Of a DNA stretch of 64,000 nucleotides, positions 1 through 14,400 are shown in pieces (within the stretch, counting starts at the first letter, position 1; each line of letters opens with the position of its first letter). The position numbers and the translations under genes were made by a program. The stretch is from Stictocephala bisonia (Eukaryota; Arthropoda; Insecta; Hemiptera; Membracidae): the NCBI GenBank assembly GCA_035578905.1, contig JAQJVL010000083.1, positions 737,861-801,860 on the forward strand, given 5' to 3'. The notes under the pieces are model-generated. The model made no database searches. It was given only the letters and a program-made list of their open reading frames with translations, and was not told where the DNA came from.

Positions 1-3000
1 AGCATTTTATTTTAAATATTTAAGTTTTAAGTTAATATTTGTTATAATTTTACGTCTTCAGTTACGTAAATTCTCTTGTTTAAATACTATGTGGAATGCA
101 TTAAACTACGTTCAATTCTCTTATACATTATATAGTAAGAATTTGTCTTGCTATAAAAAAGAACATTCTTTGGAATTATGTTAATATCCGTAGCAATGTG
201 TTGTTCTGCAAACAGAATGTCACTAGCGTAAGCTTTCAGCTATGTCAGCTACCATTTTAAATAATATTAGAGTAAAAAATTATTTATATCAGTTTTTTGT
301 GGACATTTTTCCCACCAAACAGGGAGGCAGAGGCAAACATTTTGAAGTTGCTCTCTCGGTAAACTCCGCTGTTTACTATAAACAGTCTTATGGTGAACTG
401 GAACAATTAATATATTTTAAAATAACTGTTTGCAATATTAAAAATATTATAAAAGTAATAGTATTATAATTAATTATTATTTTTTACTAATGACGTAAAA
501 ATCAATTAAATACTTAAATCATTGTTAATTATTTCATTAATATATACTAATTTGTAAAATAGTTTGAATATTAATGTATAGCATTTATTCGCTAAACATA
601 TCTCTAATTGGTAAAATGTTCAATATTCTTCAATTATCGTCAATGGTTTTCAAAGTTAACTAAATCTATTCCTAAATATCTTGTGTCTTCAAGCTTTTGG
701 CATTTAAATTTTAACGCCTTCAACTTGTGTTTGCTTTCCGCTCGACAGAGGCGCCAGAGATTGCGTCTTACATTTGAAGGTGCTATTCAACTTGTACAAA
801 CGAGGGAATACAAACTTGTAGGCTACGTTATATAATCAATTCTATTACCATTGCTTATATAGTTTTTACTGTATAGAATTATGAGTTGTATATAACTAAA
901 CAACCAATGTTATTACGAGGTTTAACTAATATAGTAATGGTTAAACCACTTAGCATACCTTGTCAAATAAATACTACTATTGTAATGAAAATACTTGGAA
1001 AAACTTTTAAATAATCAATTTAAAAATTATTCGTCACAAATAATTTTTTTAGGCATTAATTCCATCAGTGGCACCATATTTAAGATTATATTTCTTGTAG
1101 GTATTTATGCTTATGTATATTTCGTTAAATATTTGAACTAATTTAACATATTTTATTTATTGATCTTTTTAATATACTACTAATTTGAAATAGTTTTTAT
1201 AAAAAAGAAATGTCATTTTAAAAATTACGTTTTTCAACCTTTAAAATAATTTAAATTGATCCAGAATAATGTTAAAATAGCGAAAGAATAATAATATTTT
1301 TAGTATATTTTGAGTACAAAGTAACATTTTTGTATTTAAATTCAAACATTCTAATTGTTAACGATCAATATGAATATAAAGTTGGAAACAGTAATTTATG
1401 TTAGATAATTGTAATCAAAGTCGTCAGATTTAGTCTAAATAATTGCTGTATTTATTAAGTGTAACTTGCTGTCACGTCTACACTAATTCATTTTTATTAA
1501 TTGTATTACAAAAATATTGCAGCTTAGTAACTCAAGCTAACTAAGTCTATCTTTGAGTAAAACTGATGTATCTTTGATCTTGCTATTTTATTTATTCTTA
1601 TTTTAGTATGTAATTGCAAATATATATATAAATATGTTTTAGATGTAATATTTCTTTTGTATATAATTGATTAATTGTTTAATTTCATATTTTGGTAGTG
1701 TACTTGATTTGAAATGTATAGATTTATTAACACCCATTTTACCTTTTTTTATTTATTTCTTTATGTTAATTACATTTACAGTTGTTGTATTTTTGCCTCC
1801 AGCCAACCAGCTGATGGTCATTGAGCTTGGCCTATGTGCGGAGCATTATTTTGGAAAAAGATAATTCAAAATATTTAGTTTTAATATGTAAATTCTTCAA
1901 ATGTTCAACGTCAAAAATGTAACATTTAAAGCACTTTTCTATTCTGTTCTATTCAAAGTCGTCAGTTTACTATAGTTGAGGCTGGCTCTTTATCCTGTAC
2001 AAGATATGTGAGTTGTTTTCAGCAAGTATAAAATAGAAATACCTGTCCATTTGTAATGAATTCAATTCTAATAAGATACTGCTAATTTGTATACCTATTT
2101 GTTCTTAAATTTTATAGAAACGAAACACTTATTATTTTTTTGTACAGCAGTAACATTTAAATTCATTTGTGATTTAGTTTTTTTTTGTACTAAAAAATAA
2201 ATACTTTTTTTAGTAAAAGGGTTTGTTTGATAAAACAGGACCTGTCCTCTGCCAGCTTAAAATATTACACATCATAGAAATTAAAAGAAATTGCAAACTT
2301 CTGGATTACTTACAATTTTATTTTTTTACGGTAGCTATAGAGCGTTTCAAAGTTAGTTTGTATAGCAAGAGTTAATGTTATTAAGATTGCCAGCTCACAC
2401 TGGCCTGTCTACCGAACCCAGAGGTCAATTCTTCATTGATTACTGAGTGACCTCTCTCAACACGATGTTGCTCCCTGGTTCTCTATGTGAGTCACAGAAA
2501 GGCCTAATCTGGTTCTCTCTCCTAACATCTGAGATAGGTTTGAGTATACCGCCACTTGGTGGGAAGCAAAACATTATATACAACGAAGCTAGTTAAACCT
2601 GGTGTAATATATTATTTTACAGAGATAACTGTAGAATGTTAAAAAATAAAACCTCTATATTTTTCAGATTATTTTAATTTTATAAAGTAAAAGGAATATT
2701 AAGACATACAATGCTAACTCTCAACTTTTCACTTATTAAACACAACGTGATGTGATATTTTATATTTTAAAACCACCATACAAGTATCGTAGTTTTAAAA
2801 TAACATGTTTTCTTTTTTCTGTGTGAACTAGTTGTGTATATTTGTTGTCAGTGGCTTTATATATTTTTTATATTGTATAAACAAGTATTGAATTTGTCTA
2901 TTGTGCATTATTGTTGTTGAGACTGCTTCCTTAAGAATGTCAGTGTAAATGACTGTATGTTGTTTCAATTGTGAACAGATCATTAGACTTAAGTTTTTAA

Positions 3001-3493
3001 AGATATTTTAGTGTTTTTAGTTCTTAAATTTTGATTGTAGCTACACATTGCGGCAGGGTTTTGTAATGCAATACTTACAATATGTTCTTTCTTATACAGT
3101 AATGTTATTTATAGGATTCAAAATTGATATTCTTTATTAGTTAATGAATTTGTCTTTTTATACTTAATATTATTAGAGCAAGAATATTTTTAAGAACAGT
3201 GACTGCATAATCTAGTACTTAGCAAATGTAGTAAATATTTATCTCTGGTTTCATTTTTTATTAAAAAATATTGACCTAATGATTAACAGTGGTAATTTCA
3301 TTAGAAACAGTTGTTAACATTTAAAAATTTGCCATTAATTCTAATTATTTGTTTGTTAAGTATTTTTATTGTTCGTCTGAAATGATAAAAAATGATCTTA
3401 AAATGCTTGAATTAGCCTTTAATTTTGTATATTTAATTTGGTGACCCGGTAAATTCTTCAGATGGTGCTAAATGAGCTATTGTATGATTGCAG
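1..3493. other. AT-rich upstream intron sequence
   Basis: No clear gene. It is mostly A/T with short homopolymers. Two GC-richer patches stand out. At about 740-830, a possible small exon is open in one frame (ARQRRQRLRLTFEGAIQL) after a CGACAG acceptor-like site. At about 2380-2575 is a unique patch of unknown origin. Upstream LMTK exons (membrane segment) are expected here or further 5', but I cannot identify them. Confidence 0.5.
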
Positions 3494-3737
3494 GAGTTCC
3501 GAGACAGCACCCACAGTGTGCACCACGTTGGTTTGTCTTTCACCAACCCTGGACTGAGCCCCGGCAGTGAACTTGCCATCTTCCCACCTCCTGGGGCAAC
3601 GCCTGCCTCAACCCCCATTGTCACCTTTGAGCCTCTGCCGCTCCCAGCCACTCTCAGCCCTGTAACAGTTCACACGGCCAAGAAGCCCGCTTACCGCAAC
3701 CTCTCTGTGAATTCTCTCTCTGATGCAGATTGGTTCG
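3494..3737 (+). CDS. LMTK: LMTK exon 1 of window (juxtamembrane, Pro-rich)
   Basis: The exon opens after the acceptor TTGCAG in the frame EFRDSTHSV and closes at the donor GTAAGT. It encodes 81 codons plus one base, about residues 1-81, rich in Pro, Ser and Thr ([23 protein letters not shown]), ending NSLSDADWF. It is strikingly GC-rich against the AT-rich surroundings. It lacks a start codon and a hydrophobic segment, so the N-terminal signal and membrane-spanning exons of this membrane-anchored family must lie upstream, before 3494 or outside the window. Confidence 0.85.
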
Positions 3738-5416
3738 GTAAGTTTCTAAAGTCAATGATGTAGTTCGTTTAGTGATTTTTTTTCACAGATTGATATGGTC
3801 TCTTCAGAATATTTGGCTCACTTTGTATGAGTTAAGGTAGGGTTTGTGTAAACTTGGGAATGATTTAATTTAAAAAAAATTGTTTTTAGTGTTAGAGGTA
3901 ATGATATTTTACCGAAGGTATAAATCATTCAGCCAATCTGTGTACAAATAGATAGACTTATCTTGACAAGTAGCTGAATAACAGCATTATAACCATTGGT
4001 GTGAATAACTTAAATAAAAACAACATAAATCACTATTTATAAGAATTTTATTTAAAACTATACCAAAATATATGATCGAATAGAAATTAATAATACATTA
4101 CTAAACTTTTATATTAACAGAGATGAATTATTAGAGTATTTTTTTACTTTAAGAACGATTCTACAAAAAGTTGTATTCTACCAAAACCTGTGTAGAGTTA
4201 GTTTTTCTAATCAATACAGTTCAATTAAACTTACAAGAAAATAACAAATGATGAATTATACATTGAAATTAGGAAAGTTTTGCCAAAATAGAGTTGATTA
4301 ATTTAATTCTAGTTTATGAAACTTAAAAGTTAGAGCCAACGTGAGAACATTAACTTTTAAAGTAGTTGAATTGTTTAGTGTCCTACATTTTGATTATTTT
4401 ACTTCTAGTTTATGGAAATTAGAGTTTGAGCCAATTTTGAATTAATAAAATTAAAACAATTGCTTTTTAAAATCCTTACAAACTTTAAATCTATTTGTAG
4501 CCAATTCAATTTCGATAAAAATATATATTGAGGTCAGTAGTACTTTTAAATAATTATGTATTTTTAAGTTTCGAAACAAATGTTTTATTGAATATATTCT
4601 TTTATTCCACTTATTTAATAAAAAGGTATAGCTGACATAGTTAGGATACACAAGTGACAGACCAGCTACCTAAATCATCGTTCGTTTGCAGATGAACAAA
4701 AATATGTTGCCACTGACAATCACATCACTATTCCACAGGAGTTTTTTTAATAGGAAGATAAAGCCTTACTATGTAAGGGATATGAGAAATTAATCTAGTT
4801 TGTATCATTATGCATTTAACACTTTTAACACCTGAAACTGAAGAGGAAACATTTAATAAATTATAAAATATACTTACAAACAGTCTTGTTATGGTTCAGG
4901 TTTAAAAAAAATTCTATATAGGCAAAAAAATCTGTAAAAAACTAACAGTTGTCAATACTGCCGTATGGTAAACAAACTCTTACCATATATGATTCTGTGT
5001 CTAATATTAAATAAATATAATCTCTTTTTTGGTAATTGATGTTATTGTTTTGAAATTTCACTTACTATAAATCGTTTAAAATATATATTTTATATATTTA
5101 AATGAATCTTTTTATAGTATCAAAAGATTCCAGAACCTCGATGACATTTTTGTCAAAGGAGGTTGGTTACTTAAGGTCCCACGTGCAATAAATAAATACT
5201 ATAATGGAAGCCCTCCAATTTAGATGCCATATATCTTCATGTTAGGCCCCTCAGTTCATCCCATTCTCCATCCTCTCGGCAGCCATATAAATGAGGAAGC
5301 TCTACTGTGGCTTTTGTTAATCTAGCTGTGTATATATATATATTGATTGGTTGCTAGTCCACCAAACCTGAAAAACTCTTGTTTGGCTACAACTAATACA
5401 TTCCATTCTCTCAATA

Positions 5417-5448
<32 letters not shown>

Positions 5449-8400
5449 TAGTAAATAAATTAAATGTACTGAAAGAAGAAAGTATAGGTTCCCAAATCTA
5501 ATCAGTTTGAAATATTCTTAGCAAAATTGCTGTATTATTTAATTAATATTATGAGTTTAAACTGAATAGAAATGGATTGCTGGGAATATTGACATAGTGC
5601 TGTAATCAAGCTACTTTTGCTAACGGTTTTAAATGTAGTTCAGTATGATTGTTCAGTTCTCAGAGTTTTACAATATACCATACCATCACAGCACCCAGTC
5701 AATGGTTACCATCAAGTGAACAATATTACAGTCGGGGCTGTTCTGTTAGGTATAAGAAATAAAACTTTATTTCTTATACCTAATAGAAGAGAAGACCAGG
5801 GTTTGGACGTTGTATAAGAAATAAAACTTAATATCCGACTTGTTAGTTAGCCAAAAATCAGACCAATACTGTGTGGTTTGAATTCCACACAGTAATTCCT
5901 GTTTGGCTATTAATAAATGGCCCTTTCCAAGTATCATTTGACCTTAGTCAGTATCAAAGAAAGAATAAGTCTAAAAAAATGTAAAAATATGTCCTCCTCC
6001 TCTTACTCTAAGCCTTAACTATACACCTACAATAGATACCCAATCTAAAATGAATATTTATGTCTATAATTTGGTTCTTTAGTGAGAAAGGATGCCACAG
6101 CTGGTTTAAACTACAGTATATTTGTATGGGACTACACTAGCGCTCCACAACTGCACCCCAAAACAGCTGATAATTTGAGGCAACAAATTTAACATTAGAT
6201 GATAAATCTATATTTGTGTGGAAAATCAATGGTATAAGTAAACATTTGCAAAAACGTTGTTCCGTGCAACTAAAATAAAAACAGATCCTATCAACTTCAA
6301 CCCCATCCCCCCACCCCGAGCTGGACGTGTTTATTTAAGTTAGTTCTTAAACTACTACACCACAGTCCATTGCCTCTATTATAGTTGCACAGAAATAGTA
6401 CTTGCCACAGCTGTACTCGAACTGACGGCCCTTGGCTTTGTACCTGGCCACAGTAGAACGCCTTCGATCGCTCGTCCTTTTCAACAGTGGATAACTCACC
6501 ATTCTTGTGTTAATAGACCAGGACATCATATCAAGTGAAACCACTCTGCAATATTGGAGAAACTATCTTCATCCATTAGTCCATTCAAATGAATTTTCCA
6601 AGAAAAAAACTTAAAAAAATTGATGGAATAATACTTACGTAAAACTTAGTGTAACAAAATTAGCTAGTAACAGCAATGAGTGAAATTAACACATGTATTA
6701 CAAATATGATCTTGGAGGTTTTTCCTGTCAGTCATAATAATATATTATATTGGCCAACAGCCCTTCCTTCACTAGGGACTAAATAGAAGTTAGTTCTCGA
6801 TGTCTGCTTTCCCTTCCATCTGCAGTTCCCTCCCTAAATCACCACACCAATATTAAATGCTTAGTCTGCTGCTGTTCTCCTAGATAGCAAAGTTTTAAAG
6901 TATATAAAACCATACAAGTCTATTTTACGGGGGATGCAAAGTAAGTAGTGAAGTAATGAAATCATGTCTGAGTTGTAGAAATTATTATTAACATTTAAAA
7001 ATGAAAACAAAATTAGACAAGCTTTTGTGTCATGTCCATGTTATTTTTTATATTTTATCAGCTGTTTGGAATAATTATTGAATTACATTTACGCCAATGT
7101 TACTCTTATGAAAAAAATTGATGAGTGTTTTACCCCTTAGAAGTGGAATATCGAAAACTCCTTTTTTAGTAGGTTTCTATATCACAAAAGCTAACTACCC
7201 TAAAAATTTCATCATAATCTATTGAGTAGTTCCAATAATTTATGAGTGATTATAATGTTTTTGGATTTTATATATACATTAAGATAGTTAAAATAGTAAA
7301 AATCACTGATAGTAATACTAAAAATTATAAAATTTGAAATGTTCAAATTCTTTTGATAAACAAATTCAAACTGTGTTAAATCGGTTTGAGCATCCACTAC
7401 AGCTACAATGTTTGATTTGTATTCCATTTGATGAGTCATTCAGCCTTGACTGTGAGACACAGGTGTAGGTAGTGTGTAAATGATGACAATTGGCATGTTG
7501 CCTAAGACATGTTGTAGTCTGCCTGTCTTGTGTTGTGACTCATGGGTCTTTACTGCATTATTTTGGTACAGACCAGGTCTCATGACTCATCAAATTACTG
7601 TCTAAATTGGGCTGTGTCTTTATAGTGCAAGCTAATATTGACGATAAATGTGCATATTTTAAATATATATCTATGTTCCAGGGCTTCTTCCTAACTTTGT
7701 ATGTTCAAATTTTTATTTTAAATTTATGTTAAAATATGCAATCGGGTATATTGTAGGTAAAATAATAAAGGAGGGTTTCCCAGAATTGGTTATTACCAAG
7801 GTAGGTTGGCTAAAGATAAACATTTTTGTCACTTACACAAAGGCATTTCGGTTTCTAACCTTGTCAACTCTTCAGGGCCAGAGTTAATATTGTATGTCCT
7901 GATTTTTATTTTATAATTTTCATTGTAGTAGTTTTTCGTTGTTTTTTTTTTGTAATGTTAAGTTTTTAAAAGGAAATATAAAATTTTTTCAATGTTTATG
8001 TATACATGTTGAGTTATTTGTATGCCCTTTTATGCCATTTCCCTTATGTAAAGTCTAAATAAACGAAATAAACAGACAGACAAAAAACAAGATAAACGTG
8101 TTGTACTCCTCCGCCTATACACGAACAATGATATTGGCCCATCCAGGTTTTTAATGATATGAGGTTTTTATCAATCTAATGTCATGCCTATGTTAGTTAG
8201 CCAATGGAGCAGTGACCCAAACCTTTAGTCACAATACATCAGGTTTACTTTGGTAACTGCTCTCCGTTTGAAAACTTTGCTTATGGAATTCCAGTATTAC
8301 AACGCTAACATGAAAAAGTCTGCGTACACAATAAGTCATCATTGAGCAGTAATAAATAAGCCATATTAATCATGGGCTGCTTCACAAAAATAAACATGTA

Positions 8401-11400
8401 TTATAATTGTTTTGAAGACTAGAAGACATTAATAAACATAATTTTTCTATAGTACGAGTATGCTAAAGTACTGTAGAAATAAAATTATCCGAATCAATTG
8501 AGACCAGACCCCAGACCCTGTTCGGTTAATTAAATATTCGAATAATCAGATTTTTTTGTAAAAGCAGTCCATTTTATTTAATTACTGCATGTATGTTGAA
8601 ATGGGATATAAAGCAATATTTTAAATTTGAAAGGGTATTTATTATATAATTATACAGTTTAATTACATGCTACAGTATACTATTATGTGTATTTACTTAC
8701 CATCCTCTAAACGAATGTTATTGCTTCTTAAACATCTTAGTTAAATATGCTCTATATGTTTGATTGTCTTCTTCGTTTTTGGGCAGCCAGGTCGTGCATC
8801 TGCTTGACCTAGAGACGGGCAATAGCGTGAATAGACAATACATTATCTCTATCGCTTTATGTTTCCTGGTATAATTAGGATTTGTCATTTTAAGACGGTG
8901 TTATAGTTTTCCAGTATTTTTTAGGCGTATTATGTGTTATTTATTGTGATACATATATGTATGGTTTATCTTTCTAAGGATTAAAAACACAAATCTTTGT
9001 TGTTGTATGCTTTTAGTTTTTTTTTCAGCACAAAATTGAAAACTGAAGATTGTAAGATTTATTTTATGACATTCTGAAAGCAATTCGGACAATCGGGGAT
9101 TTGGATAGTTGGCGTTCGGATAATTGGAGTTCCACTGTACAACAGTCCTGACGTTCACTTTTATAAAAGTTATTTTTAATTTTAACATTGTTGTTGATGA
9201 ATATGTTTGATGATACAAATGTATAACCTCGGCCACTGAAAGGTTATCTACTGCATTTGTATTTCAAGCTCTTATATTTTGATTTGTATTTACGAGAGAT
9301 TTTTCACACAAATTATTTACTGAGTTGTAACTGTGAGTTTAGTATGAGGATACATGCTGAGTTTGTAACATGTTGATTATGCATATAATACTTCTGAGCC
9401 TAACATTAGTAGAAGTTTCATTGTGTTCAGCTGTTGAGCAATGTTCTTAAACTATACCTTCTTAATAATTGTTTATTGTAGTAAGTTGATGATATATGAC
9501 AGAAATGTTAATAATTTCTTTGGATAGTTTTTTAGATGGTAGTTTATTTTCCTGTAAATTGTTTATTGTAAACTGTAGTTTAATGTCAATAATTGAGTAA
9601 CATCATGTTTGATAACTTCTTTTTGGAATAGTCGCTTTAACATTGATAGTTAATATTATATTCTGTAAGGAAGTAAAAATAGTCTATTTAATTTGACAGG
9701 AACTGTTAATAGAATTCAGTTTTAAAATAATTTCACTAAAATGCTAGCTTATTTGATTGGTTTTTATGTATAAGATTGTTATAGAATTCGTAAGTAAACT
9801 CTATAAACCCTAAGCTTTGCCGCCCTACTACTTATACAAATAGCCCTTAGCTGTATTTTACCTGAACATCAGGGAAGGGACGCATGCTATTTTGTTATTT
9901 TAGTATGACGTTATATTGGATATAGTAATAGATATTAAGAAACAGTTATATTGAGATAATGAAATTGTTAAGTATACGAAAATTTTTACAGTTGGAAGAA
10001 AATAGAAGTGTTGTTTGTCAAACTGGAAGACAAAATAATGAATGAATGAATGATAAAAGAATGTTGGGAAAGGATATTTAATTTATGAATGTTATGGGAT
10101 TGAATGTATGTAATCGTACCATCATATTACAATGGTACAATTACATCAGCATCAGATTCTGTAATAATGCTGTTTATTCTGTAAAATTAAACTGCATTCT
10201 TGAGAAATGTTACCGCTCACATAAACACAGGATACACACTGTAAGTGCTCCATTTACAATGACAGAATGCAATATGTTTTGTTGATATACAAACGTTTGG
10301 AAATAAGTCTCTTTCACTAAACTCTCTCATTAAAAATGTTCATTATGTGGAATGTATATTTACAACTGAGGATCTTTTTAAAAGTCTCACTAGTAATGTA
10401 CTTTGTTTTTATTATTTTCCAGCAAATGGAAATTCTGACTTTCCTAGAGATCAGCTGCAATATCTGCAGGAATATGGCAGAGGATGGTTTGGAAGGGTGA
10501 GTGTGTTTGGAAAAGTTACAATATTTTATATTTATGTATAAACTATGCAAATCAACATACTTTTTGTACATGCATCTATTTTACATGTATGCACAGGGTA
10601 GGCAGTGAAACATTGTGAATATATATTTCAGATATCAATGTTTGAATTTCAAAGTTTTTTAGTAATTTCAGTACAACACAATATTTGATAGCCTCATCAA
10701 AAATTAAGAATTTAGGCAAGAACATAGACTGGTGTGAATTTCATTTGTAAGCCAGTTACAAATCTATGTTCTCTTATGAAAGTTTTTGGAAACAAGTAGT
10801 AGCACAAAACGTGTATAGTTAGTAGGTGGTGGGTAGGTGAATACCACTGTGTTTGGGTAGGTGGGTGGGGTAGTAACAGAAAACGTGTATTGTTGGTAAG
10901 TGGTGGGTAGGTGAATACCACCGTGTTTGGGTAGGTGGGTGGGGTAGTAGCAGAGAATGTGTATTGTTGGTAGGTGGTGGGTAGGTGAATACCACCGTGT
11001 TTGGGTAGGGGGGTGGGTTAGTAGCAGAAAACGTGTATTGTTGGTAGGTGGTAGGTAGGTGAATAACACCGTGTTTGGGTAGGTGGGTGGGGTAGTAGCA
11101 GAGAATGTGTATTGTTGGTAGGTGGTGGGTAGGTGAATACCACCGTGTTTGGGTAGGGGGGTGGGGTAGTAGCAGAGAATGTGTATTGTTGGTAGGTGGT
11201 GGGTAGGTGAATACCACCGTGTTTGGGTAGGGGGGTGGGGTAGTAGCAGAGAATGTGTATTGTTGGTAGGTGGTGGGTAGGTGAATAACACCGTGTTTGG
11301 GTAGGTGGGTGGGGTAGTAGCAGAGAATGTGTATTGTTGGTAGGTGGTGGGTAGGTGAATACCACCGTGTTTGGGTAGGGGGGTGGGGTAGTAGCAGAGA

Positions 11401-14400
11401 ATGTGTATTGTTGGTAGGTGGTGGGTAGGTGAATACCACCGTGTTTGGGTAGGGGGGTGGGTTAGTAGCAGAGAACGTGTATTGTTGGTAGGTGGTGGGT
11501 AGGTGAATACCACCGTGTTTGGGTAGGTGGGTGGGGTAGTAGCAGAGAACATGTATTGTTGGTAGGTGGTGGGTAGGTGAATACCACCGTGTTTGGGTAG
11601 GGGGGTGGGTTAGTAGCAGAAAACGTGTATTGTTGGTAGGTGGTAGGTAGGTGAATAACACCGTGTTTGGGTAGGTGGGTGGGGTAGTAGCAGAGAATGT
11701 GTATTGTTGGTAGGTGGTGGGTAGGTGAATACCACCGTGTTTGGGTAGGTGGGTGGGGTAGTAGCAGAGAACATGTATTGTTGGTAGGTGGTGGGTAGGT
11801 GAATACCACCGTGTTTGGGTAGGTGGGTGGGGTAGTAGCAGAGAACGTGTATTGTTGGTAGGTGGTGGGTAGGTGAATACCACCGTGTTTGGGTAGGTGG
11901 GTGGGGTAGTAGCAGAGAACACGTATTGTTGGTAGGTGTTGGGTAGGTGAATACCACCGTGTTTGGGTAGGTGGGTGGAGTAGTAGCAGAGAACGTGTAT
12001 TGGGTAGTTGGTGGGTAGGTGAATACCACCGTGTTTGGGTAGGTGGGTGGAGTTGTAGCAGAGAACGTGTATTGCTGGTAGGTGGTGGGTAGGTGAATAC
12101 CTCCGTGTTTGGGTAGGGGGGTGGGTTAGTAGCAGAAAACGTGTATTGTTGGTAGGTGGTAGGTAGGTGAATAACACCGTGTTTGGGTAGGTGAGTGGAG
12201 TAGTAGCAGAGAATGTGTATTGTTGGTAGGTGGTGGGTAGGTGAATACCACCGTGTTTGGGTAGGGGGGTGGGTTAGTAGCAGAGAACGTGTATTGTTGG
12301 TAGGTGGTGGGTAGGTGAATACCACCGTGTTTGGGTAGGTGAGTGGAGTAGTAGCAGAGAATGTGTATTGTTGGTAGGTGGTAGGTAGGTGAATAACACC
12401 GTGTTTGGGTAGGTGAGTGGAGTAGTAGCAGAGAATGTGTATTGTTGGTAGGTGGTGGGTAGGTGAATACCACCGTGTTTGGGTAGGGGGGTGGGTTAGT
12501 AGCAGAGAACGTGTATTGTTGGTAGGTGGTGGGTAGGTGAATACCACCGTGTTTGGGTAGGTGGGTGGGGTAGTAGCAGAGAACATGTATTGTTGGTAGG
12601 TGGTGGGTAGGTGAATACCACCGTGTTTGGGTAGGTGGGTGGGGTAGTAGCAGAGAACGTGTATTGTTGGTAGGTGGTGGGTAGGTGAATACCACCGTTT
12701 TGGGTAGGTGGGTGGGGTAGTAGCAGAGAACGTGTATTGTTGGTAGGTGGTGGGTAGGTGAATACCACCGTGTTTGGGTAGGTGGGTGGGGTAGTAGCAG
12801 AGAACATGTATTGTTGGTAGGTGGTGGGTAGGTGAATACCACCGTGTTTGGGTAGGTGGGTGGGGTAGTAGCAGAGAACGTGTATTGTTGGTAGGTGGTG
12901 GGTAGGTGAATACCACCGTTTTGGGTAGGTGGGTGGGGTAGTAGCAGAGAACGTGTATTGTTGGTAGGTGGTGGGTAGGTGAATACCACCGTGTTTGGGT
13001 AGGTGAGTGGAGTAGTAGCAGAGAACGTGTATTGTTGGTAGGTGGTGGGTAGGTGAATACCACCGTGTTTGGGTAGGTGGGTGGAGTAGTAGCAGAGAAC
13101 GTGTATTGCTGGTAGGTGGTAGGTAGGTGAATACCACCGTGTTTGGGTGGGTGTGTGGGACTTAAACGGTGTGCACTTAAAACCTAACCTCACTAATTTT
13201 TAACAATTAGCGATGTTAGGACTGAAAAGTCCTGTCCTATACGTAACCATTTATTCATTAAATAAAGCAGCTTTTATGTAAAATTATAGGAAAAATGTTA
13301 TTATTATTAATATCTAATGGGAGTAAATAAAAAACATATCAGCAAACACTTGTCTGAGGTGGACATAAGTTTTGAGGTAATTTAAGTAATCAGGTAAGTT
13401 AAATTCTGATATGAAAGAAAGTGATGTTACTTATGTTTGTGAGTAATTCTAAGTACTGATCTCTGCTTATAAACATCGTTCCATGCAACTCTTTTACTTG
13501 AAGCAAGAGGATCCAATTATAAGAGTTCTATTCAGTACTGATGCTGCTGTATCTTTGTAAGTTGACAGTCTTTTAATTTATTTTTTGATGACAAAGACAT
13601 GATTACCAGCCCTTTTTTCCTAGTAATTAAAACATATGTGAGAAAATTGTTTTCTATTGCAAAAATTGTTGCATACAATGCTGTGGTAGCTCGCCTGTTT
13701 CTAAGGCACTTACCTAAAATAAGCAATTAATACCAATTACGTGTATCAGTCAATTTGTCCAGATTAAGCGATCCATCGTCAGGTCTTCTGATTATGACTG
13801 ATTTTCATAAAACAAGCAACATATAAATTTGTTCATTAAAAACAAATACACAGTGATAAAGCTGTTTTTAACAAAAATTTTTTAGTTAGGATGTACTTGA
13901 CAACACCTATAGCTTTAGGCAACATAGCAATAAGTTCTATCATCTGATGCTTGAAATGCACCCTATGCCTATGTTAAAAGGTTTTTAAGCTACTGTACAG
14001 TATAGCAAGTGAAGCAAGAGAAGTGACATGTGCGAGAGAGGACGTGTAGTGTGATATAGTGGGGACATAAGGAGAGAGATGAAGTGATGCAGCGATTAAG
14101 AGAATCATTTGGTTTGGTTTGAATGAACCAATTTTATTATATAAAACAAGCCACGTCTGAAGGAAATTTTCTTTTTGCTTCAAAGTTTTTAATTTTTATT
14201 TTTTGGGGGTTTCCAACCATGAGAAATTGATTGGCACTGATCTCAACCCTGGGAAAATTGTGATTTCTGCCCCAGAGATTCCTAGATGTCCCGTGTTATC
14301 GACTTCTAGCAGAAAAAAACAATATGAAATCATTATCGAATTCTAGCAAAAAGTGGGGTATCAAACTATAGGTATTTATCTCCTAAATTATATTATACCA

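Noticed and set aside
10764..13193. Long - strand ORFs (up to 533 codons) with His/Pro/Thr-rich repeats
   Set aside because: They are read-throughs of the 74-bp minisatellite, which has no stops on that strand; several overlapping frames are equally open and encode the same rotating peptide.
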